Shown: piece after piece, positions 22,801-24,890 of the stretch
Position numbering within the stretch: the stretch's first letter is position 1
How the letters are laid out: every line of letters starts with the position of its first letter
DNA from: Apostichopus parvimensis
Taxonomy: Eukaryota > Echinodermata > Holothuroidea > Aspidochirotida > Stichopodidae
Reading direction: 5' to 3'
DNA length: 24,890 nucleotides
Assembly (NCBI GenBank): GCA_000934455.1
Contig: KN888558.1
Span: 1-24,890, forward strand
The notes under the pieces: generated by a model
Database searches by the model: none
Seen by the model: the letters and a program-made list of their open reading frames with translations, nothing else
Told to the model about the DNA's origin: nothing
Made by a program: the position numbers and the translations under genes

Positions 22801-24463
22801 TAGTTCATATAAATTACTCTGTTCAGTGGCATGAGTACGAGAGATGTCAAATAATTTGTGCAATAATATGTGACATTTACAAGGAGACAATAGCTACCTC
22901 CCTCAGTCATGTCTGATATCTACCAAAGAAGGTGAGGGTGGGGGTGGGGTTGGGGTTGGGGACGGGGTTGGGGGTTGGGGGAAGAGATATGCTTTCTAAG
23001 GAAAATCTTTATAGATAAGAAAAAGGCCCCATCTCCCACCTCCACCTCCCCATCTATGAACTTTTGAAAAATGTTGCAGTGCACGCTAAAAGATATCATA
23101 AGTAATGTATATAAATATGATTGACAGTTTAATATTGCTCTTTATATTAGATGCAGGTGATTTATACCTTCTTCCCATTTCTCGGAGATAAATCCTGTAA
23201 TTGCAACCAATGTTTTGTATATTTAGGTATGAAACATATAAAAAAAATAATAAAATATCATAAATAGCAAATAATCAACATCACAATTAAAGAACCCTAC
23301 AGTATATAAGGCAATATTGTAATGTCATTATTAAAATGACATAAAAGGACTGAAAATGAAGCCTTTAGTGACATTTCAAGGATTCAGCCTCTTTTATGTA
23401 CTTGAAAGTACCTAAAAGATTGTCACAGCTTATTTTTTGAGTTTTTTTAAAAAAACCTGGAATTTAAACTCTTTCTCTGTTAACTTTGAATACAGAAATT
23501 TCTTGGAGATAAATCCTGTAATTGTAACCAAGATTTTTGTATATCACAGGTATGTAAATCATTAATAAGATCAAAATGCAAGGACCATACAGTATATAAA
23601 CCAATAGTTAGTAATATTGCAATGTAATTATTAAATGGCATAAAGGCTTGAATCTAAAGCCTTTTAGCAAACATTTAAGGGCTCAAATTTGAATGTACTT
23701 AAAAGTAGTTTTAAAATTTCATTTAAATATTAAAATCTGGAATTCCCCCCCTGAGTTTTCAACTCTTAACTTTAAATACACACTTTTTTTGAAAACTTAA
23801 AAAAAAAATTGAACACTGTTGAAAGTTATCACTCATTCAACACTATGGTGAGAAAAATCATTCAAAAATGGGTGGAAAAAAAATATGTTGGCTCTCTGTT
23901 CCCAGTCATAGCAAGTTCCAAATGCACAAAAGAGAAAAATTGGAGAAAATGGTAGTTTTGCAATAAATCTGATCAATGTTCACTTTTCAAAATTGTAACA
24001 ACCCTCAGGGAATTTTTTTGGTTTCTATGCGTTGAGTCAACGAACATTTATCAACAAGCATGTAATTTTTCTACTCCCTTTTGAATTTCTTTTACAGACG
24101 CTACTCATCCAAAAGTTTAATGAGGAACATTCAAGAACACGCACACACTGACTATATGACAAAGTTGGACAAAATTTTGTTGATTATCTGGCAATCTGGT
24201 CAAATTAATGCAAAGCCACAACATGGAATAATATTGTGGAAACAAAAACAAAAATAATTTCATAATATTGAAAGAAAATATCATCTTAAAAAAAAAGATC
24301 TACTATTCAGACTTCCTACCTTTTTGGTGACATCTTTGTCTTTATCTTTACCACCTTTCTCATCTTTGCCTCCTTTTCCTCCCTTCAAGAACGGGGACGC
24401 ATTTCGAAACATTGACGTAGCCACTCGTACTGCTTCTTCGGCCAGGCCTCCTTTTCTCTTTGT
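1649..24463 (-). CDS. CFAP70: CFAP70 (TTC18) orthologue, internal part, 11 exons joined
   Basis: CFAP70 is a cilia- and flagella-associated protein. In mammals it has been placed near the base of the outer dynein arms, and in Chlamydomonas FAP70 is assigned to the central apparatus; loss impairs sperm flagella. Eleven minus-strand exons join without a phase error into 589 codons lacking both a start and a stop. In order the protein shows a Lys/Gly-rich stretch (about residues 15-48), a conserved block containing [16 protein letters not shown] (about 87-102), a block ending in [20 protein letters not shown] (about 185-204), [13 protein letters not shown], three consecutive TPR units (about 290-391), an acidic and Ser/Pro linker (about 392-500), and another TPR (about 557-589). 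This block order matches vertebrate CFAP70 as I remember it. The N-terminal part and the final TPRs are outside the window. Identification rests on recall, not a search. Confidence 0.93.
1802..2765. other. Intron j-k
   Basis: This 964-bp GT-AG intron is AT-rich, with a run of 10 C at 2194-2203 inside a short C-rich patch. Nothing else is recognisable. Confidence 0.9.
2766..2926 (-). CDS. CFAP70: CFAP70 exon j, linker end and helix
   Basis: The exon has 161 nt. Its first two bases (TT) complete a Val codon begun by the G left at the end of exon i, and it ends in phase 0 (ACTCAG|gtatta). The first half is a Gly/Ser/Pro/Glu linker ([19 protein letters not shown]). The second half, [17 protein letters not shown], is helical and corresponds to the segment before the second TPR group in vertebrate CFAP70. 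It is 4.1 kb from exon i. Confidence 0.94.
2927..7064. other. Intron i-j
   Basis: This 4138-bp intron contains the G-rich tract at 3123-3390, a CCACTC-rich segment at 4850-4905 with exon-like borders (see findings), a poly-C patch near 6208-6217 and short AT repeats near 6664 and 6905. The remainder is unremarkable AT-rich sequence with no supported gene. Confidence 0.88.
3123..3390. repeat. G-rich imperfect minisatellite
   Basis: The plus strand is made of degenerate units such as GGTGGGGTGGGATGGGG with interspersed AGG and GAAGG, almost without C for about 270 bp. The opposite strand is a pyrimidine tract that translates into apparent Pro/Ser-rich frames; these are artefacts of composition. 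There are many runs of three or four G, so G-quadruplex potential is high on the plus strand, the template for CFAP70 transcription. Confidence 0.93.
7065..7208 (-). CDS. CFAP70: CFAP70 exon i, Ser/Thr/Pro/Lys linker
   Basis: The exon has 144 nt, phase 1 at both ends, so it could be skipped without a frameshift. The acceptor is aattctag and the donor AATCAG|gtcaga, the weakest donor of the set. It encodes a probably disordered, basic linker: [19 protein letters not shown], then [12 protein letters not shown] and [11 protein letters not shown]. Three Thr-Pro pairs are possible proline-directed phosphorylation sites, and KKRAS fits a PKA consensus. The exon joins the preceding and following exons exactly in phase, the main support for its being real. 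Confidence 0.88.
8674..8731. repeat. 29-bp tandem duplication
   Basis: CAAAGTAATATAATTTAGTC followed by AAGTACTGT occurs at 8674 and again, with one difference, at 8703. The near identity suggests a recent local duplication. Confidence 0.9.
9747..9856. repeat. G/A-rich tract with two 42-bp copies
   Basis: A purine-rich stretch on the plus strand built of AGGTGGGG and GGGAGAAGG units. GGAGGTGGGACAGTGAGGTG at 9759 is repeated at 9801 with one change, giving a 42-bp period. It lies about 85 bp inside the intron from the exon h donor, on the template strand of the gene. Confidence 0.88.
9941..10159 (-). CDS. CFAP70: CFAP70 exon h, third TPR end and acidic linker
   Basis: The exon has 219 nt and starts and ends in phase 1 (donor GGGATG|gtgagt, close to consensus). 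[20 protein letters not shown] completes the third TPR begun in exon g. A charged Gln/Glu helix ([17 protein letters not shown]) and an acidic stretch ([20 protein letters not shown]) follow and look like a disordered or coiled linker. The match to vertebrate proteins is strong in the first twenty residues and weak later. Confidence 0.94.
10160..11882. other. Intron g-h
   Basis: This 1723-bp intron is AT-rich, with a C-rich patch at 11780-11817. No gene or repeat array was recognised. Confidence 0.88.
11883..12051 (-). CDS. CFAP70: CFAP70 exon g, TPR repeats
   Basis: The exon has 169 nt, starts in phase 0 after ggccaccaag and ends one base into a codon (TGTTAG|gtatta). It encodes [14 protein letters not shown], which closes the first TPR. 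A complete second TPR follows ([17 protein letters not shown], then [11 protein letters not shown]), and AWTLLG begins a third. TPR consensus positions are filled: small residues at 8 and 20, Pro at 32. TPR units usually form protein-binding superhelices; the partner cannot be told from sequence. Confidence 0.96.
12052..12811. other. Intron f-g
   Basis: This 760-bp intron is AT-rich with no recognisable element. Confidence 0.9.
12812..12892 (-). CDS. CFAP70: CFAP70 exon f, start of first TPR
   Basis: This is a small exon of 81 nt (27 codons), phase 0 at both ends, between ccacag and GCAAAG|gtgagg. It encodes [20 protein letters not shown] and then LISDIAK. The W-x-x-YG pattern is the first helix of a TPR unit, completed by the next exon. 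The first helix of the TPR is thus separated from the second by a phase-0 intron. Skipping this exon would keep the frame but destroy the repeat. Confidence 0.94.
12893..14532. other. Intron e-f
   Basis: This 1640-bp intron is AT-rich. Open frames of 80-90 codons occur by chance and show no protein-like composition. No element was recognised. Confidence 0.88.
14533..14790 (-). CDS. CFAP70: CFAP70 exon e, conserved helical block before the TPRs
   Basis: The exon has 258 nt (86 codons), phase 0 at both ends, with a consensus donor CAGGAG|gtaagt. It carries [34 protein letters not shown], a short Pro/Thr loop ([14 protein letters not shown]) and [17 protein letters not shown]. These are the best-conserved segments of the family that I recognise here. 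The start uses the acceptor tactag at 14792-14791. A second AG seven bases further in (cattcag) would shift the frame against exon d, so it was rejected. The last helix leads into the first TPR. Confidence 0.96.
14791..16365. other. Intron d-e
   Basis: This 1575-bp intron is dominated by the 53-bp tandem array at 15255-15793. The rest is AT-rich and shows nothing further. Confidence 0.9.
15255..15793. repeat. 53-bp tandem array, 10 copies
   Basis: Units begin GCATGGTAAATTAAC and contain TGTCTGCTGGGTAAGAAGTA followed by CACAACTTAAAATGTT. Unit starts at 15308, 15361, 15414, 15472, 15525, 15578, 15631, 15684, 15737 and 15790 are 53 bp apart except one 58-bp step caused by a 5-bp insertion. The first unit (15255) is more diverged. 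Two variants, AACATTG with ACTTAAAA and AACGTTG with ACTGAAAA, are mixed along the array, as expected from unequal exchange or gene conversion. Confidence 0.97.
16366..16498 (-). CDS. CFAP70: CFAP70 exon d, [10 protein letters not shown] block
   Basis: The exon has 133 nt. Its first base completes the Arg codon from the previous exon, and it ends in phase 0 at ATCAAG|gtaact. It encodes 44 residues, starting [13 protein letters not shown] and ending with the strongly conserved [14 protein letters not shown]. The acceptor ends in ttctacag. Upstream of it, the pyrimidine tract contains an uninterrupted run of 15 C on the transcribed strand, an unusual composition. Confidence 0.94.
16499..17171. 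other. Intron c-d
   Basis: This 673-bp intron contains a run of 15 G at 16511-16525 (poly-C in the transcript, part of the pyrimidine tract of exon d) and a CCACCTC-rich low-complexity stretch at 16790-16880. Nothing else was seen. Confidence 0.9.
17172..17294 (-). CDS. CFAP70: CFAP70 exon c, YIPPRP block
   Basis: The exon has 123 nt, completing a split Arg codon at its start and leaving AG of another at its end (TTTAG|gtaatc). It encodes [14 protein letters not shown] followed by a helical segment ending in NLVLDEF. The proline-rich motif right after EELANR fits the vertebrate protein. Three AG dinucleotides lie close together at the acceptor (after 17295, 17287 and 17285). Only tatag at 17296-17295 gives the frame that joins both neighbours, so it was chosen. 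Confidence 0.92.
17501..17815 (-). mobile_element. tRNA-derived SINE
   Basis: Read on the minus strand, the element starts with a tRNA-like head. It has an A-box-like TGGAAGATTGG (plus 17795-17805) and a B-box-like GGTTCCACTCC (plus 17751-17761) about 34 bp apart. Around them are GGATAAGGC and GGACTTGTGATCC, closest to a serine-type tRNA. A body of about 170 bp contains CTTGCCCAAGGACACAACG on the plus strand, a motif I associate with widespread animal repeats. The 3' end reads AAAGCGCTTTGAGACC, then GTGCTATATAAAAG, then an ATT-rich microsatellite. It is not a functional tRNA: the acceptor stem does not pair. Confidence 0.8.
18132..18287 (+). pseudogene. Reverse transcriptase C-terminal fragment
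   Basis: This is the coding remnant of the LINE described above: 51 codons plus stop. It contains the [10 protein letters not shown] and [10 protein letters not shown] motifs seen at the C-terminus of clade CR1/L2/Jockey ORF2 proteins. No polymerase or endonuclease motif is present, so it cannot be active by itself. The exact clade cannot be settled from this fragment. Confidence 0.85.
18132..18412 (+). mobile_element. 5'-truncated non-LTR retrotransposon (LINE) 3' end
   Basis: A reading frame at 18132-18287 encodes the last 51 residues of a reverse-transcriptase ORF2, ending in a TAA. The sequence has the classic C-terminal signature of CR1/L2/Jockey-type elements: [20 protein letters not shown], then [11 protein letters not shown] short 3' UTR follows, with the tail CAGCGCTTCGAGATTTCTGG and GCGCTATATAAGTATTA, closing in a TTA microsatellite. 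The frame is closed upstream of 18132, so this is a dead-on-arrival copy with no catalytic domain. Confidence 0.88.
18435..18616 (-). CDS. CFAP70: CFAP70 exon b, conserved PVVPKR block
   Basis: The exon has 182 nt, starts in phase 0 and ends two bases into a codon (AACAG|gtgagg). A variable Gln/Ser/Pro/Thr start ([14 protein letters not shown]) is followed by the conserved stretch [16 protein letters not shown] and EELAN, which resembles the central part of vertebrate CFAP70. The acceptor is a CAGCAG tandem: splicing after the first CAG starts at 18616, after the second at 18613. Both keep the frame and differ by one Gln. The donor lies only about 25 bp from the microsatellite end of a LINE tail in the downstream intron. 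Confidence 0.92.
18830..19180. other. Compact GC-richer block, possible dispersed repeat
   Basis: This stretch is more complex and richer in CpG than the surrounding intron. It ends with AAGATGGCGGC at 19123-19133, which fits the consensus for a YY1 site overlapping an initiator ATG. The frame from that ATG (19126-19176) is only 16 codons. It starts [11 protein letters not shown] and stops before any good donor, so no first exon is called. It may be part of a dispersed element, but I cannot show this from one copy. Confidence 0.4.
22931..22981. repeat. G-rich tract with GGGGTT units
   Basis: Runs of three to five G are separated by T or TT over about 50 bp, including GGGGTTGGGGTTGGGG. It is a strong G-quadruplex candidate on the plus strand. 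It resembles the G4T2 type of telomere repeat found in ciliates but is short and irregular, so it is best read as a simple repeat. Confidence 0.9.
23170..23785. repeat. Diverged tandem duplication of about 300 bp
   Basis: Matching landmarks occur in the same order twice: GGAGATAAATCCTGTAATT (23184 and 23505), ACAGTATATA (23299 and 23589), a GTAATGTCATTATTAAA-like segment, AAGCCTTT with TGTACTT, CTGGAATT, and CTCTTAACTTT-like ends. The offset falls from 321 to 290 bp because of indels. Many substitutions show it is old. Neither copy has a long reading frame. Confidence 0.85.
24320..24463 (-). CDS. CFAP70: CFAP70 exon a (first visible), Lys/Gly-rich
   Basis: The exon has 144 nt and starts and ends in phase 0. 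The acceptor reads ttgattgacag before ACA AAG AGA, and the donor is AAAAAG|gtagga. It encodes 48 residues: a short helix-like part containing [14 protein letters not shown], then a basic low-complexity tail with [18 protein letters not shown]. The tail is probably disordered. The exon is 5.7 kb from the next one but joins it in frame. Its assignment rests on reading frame, splice sites and phase rather than on strong residue conservation, so confidence is lower than for the TPR exons. Confidence 0.8.
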
Positions 24464-24890
24464 CTGTCAATCAAGACATTGAAAAACAATCAGCATTTCT
24501 ATCATCTTTATATTGTTTTTAAGAAAAAAACAAAGAAAACTAAAGATGTAAAGTGAAAGGAGAAAAGAAAGTTTTTATATCAAAACAATAAAATGAATGA
24601 ATTTCATAATTTGGTAATATTTTGCTGCAAAAAGATAGTTCAATTATGTAAATTGGTATGAACATACATCCAATTATTAACTTAAATAAATAGCAGTAAT
24701 TATTCAGAGGCAGACAGATCAGAGGACAGACTTCTCCCTTCACCTCACCTCCCCCCCCCCCTCCCACATCTTTCCCTTCCTCTCACCCAGGACAGATAAT
24801 AATACACAACCATGTTTTTCAAATGGCAGTACCAATTATTTTATCAGTCAATTCTACCGATGATGTTAACAAACTCAGCACAAATAGACC
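24464..24890. other. Intron upstream of exon a
   Basis: This intron runs off the right edge. It is AT-rich, with a run of 11 C at 24751-24761 in a C-rich patch. No further CFAP70 exon was recognised before the end of the window. Confidence 0.85.

Larger units (their letters stand above)
18617..24319. other. Intron a-b
   Basis: This 5703-bp intron is the largest in the window. It contains a compact, GC-richer block at about 18830-19180, a run of 15 G at 21426-21440, TA repeats near 21720, a run of 10 C at 22582-22591, a G-rich tract at 22931-22981 and a diverged tandem duplication at 23170-23785. The stretches 19200-21420 and 21450-22560 are AT-rich and show no gene I can support. Confidence 0.85.

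Noticed and set aside
22931..22981. Interstitial telomere repeat
   Set aside because: Animal telomeres use TTAGGG. The GGGGTT units here are irregular and few, and fit a simple G-rich repeat.

Overview
This is intronic and exonic DNA from an animal nuclear genome. It is AT-rich, with small GT-AG exons in long introns, minisatellites, poly-G runs, a tRNA-derived SINE and a 5'-truncated non-LTR retrotransposon tail. Nothing prokaryotic is present. The protein is animal-like, and the repeats have the style of marine invertebrate deuterostomes; an echinoderm is my best guess (low certainty, repeat style only).

One gene accounts for all the convincing coding sequence. It lies on the minus strand and matches CFAP70 (old name TTC18), a ciliary axoneme protein with C-terminal TPR repeats. 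I assembled eleven internal exons, in transcript order: 24463-24320, 18616-18435, 17294-17172, 16498-16366, 14790-14533, 12892-12812, 12051-11883, 10159-9941, 7208-7065, 2926-2766 and 1801-1649. All eleven donors are GT. The ten introns that lie wholly inside the window are GT-AG, and every one joins in phase, giving 1767 nt (589 codons) with no stop. The N-terminal exons lie beyond 24890, and the last TPR exons and 3' end lie left of position 1649, outside the window.

Layout from left to right: 1-1648 is intron with a 23-bp minisatellite. 1649-2926 holds the last two visible exons. 2927-7064 is a 4.1-kb intron with a G-rich minisatellite and a cryptic exon-like segment. 7065-10159 holds the low-complexity linker exons. 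11883-14790 holds the first TPR exons and the conserved block before them. 14791-16365 is an intron with ten copies of a 53-bp repeat. 16366-18616 holds three exons plus an intron built largely of a SINE and a LINE tail. 18617-24319 is a 5.7-kb intron with a diverged tandem duplication, a compact GC-richer block and a G-rich tract. 24320-24463 is a Lys/Gly-rich exon.

I found no RNA gene, CRISPR array, second protein gene or new system. The points of interest are splicing details (tandem and decoy acceptors, a poly-C pyrimidine tract), symmetric linker exons with candidate phosphorylation sites, a SINE-LINE pair with matching tails, and the tandem arrays.
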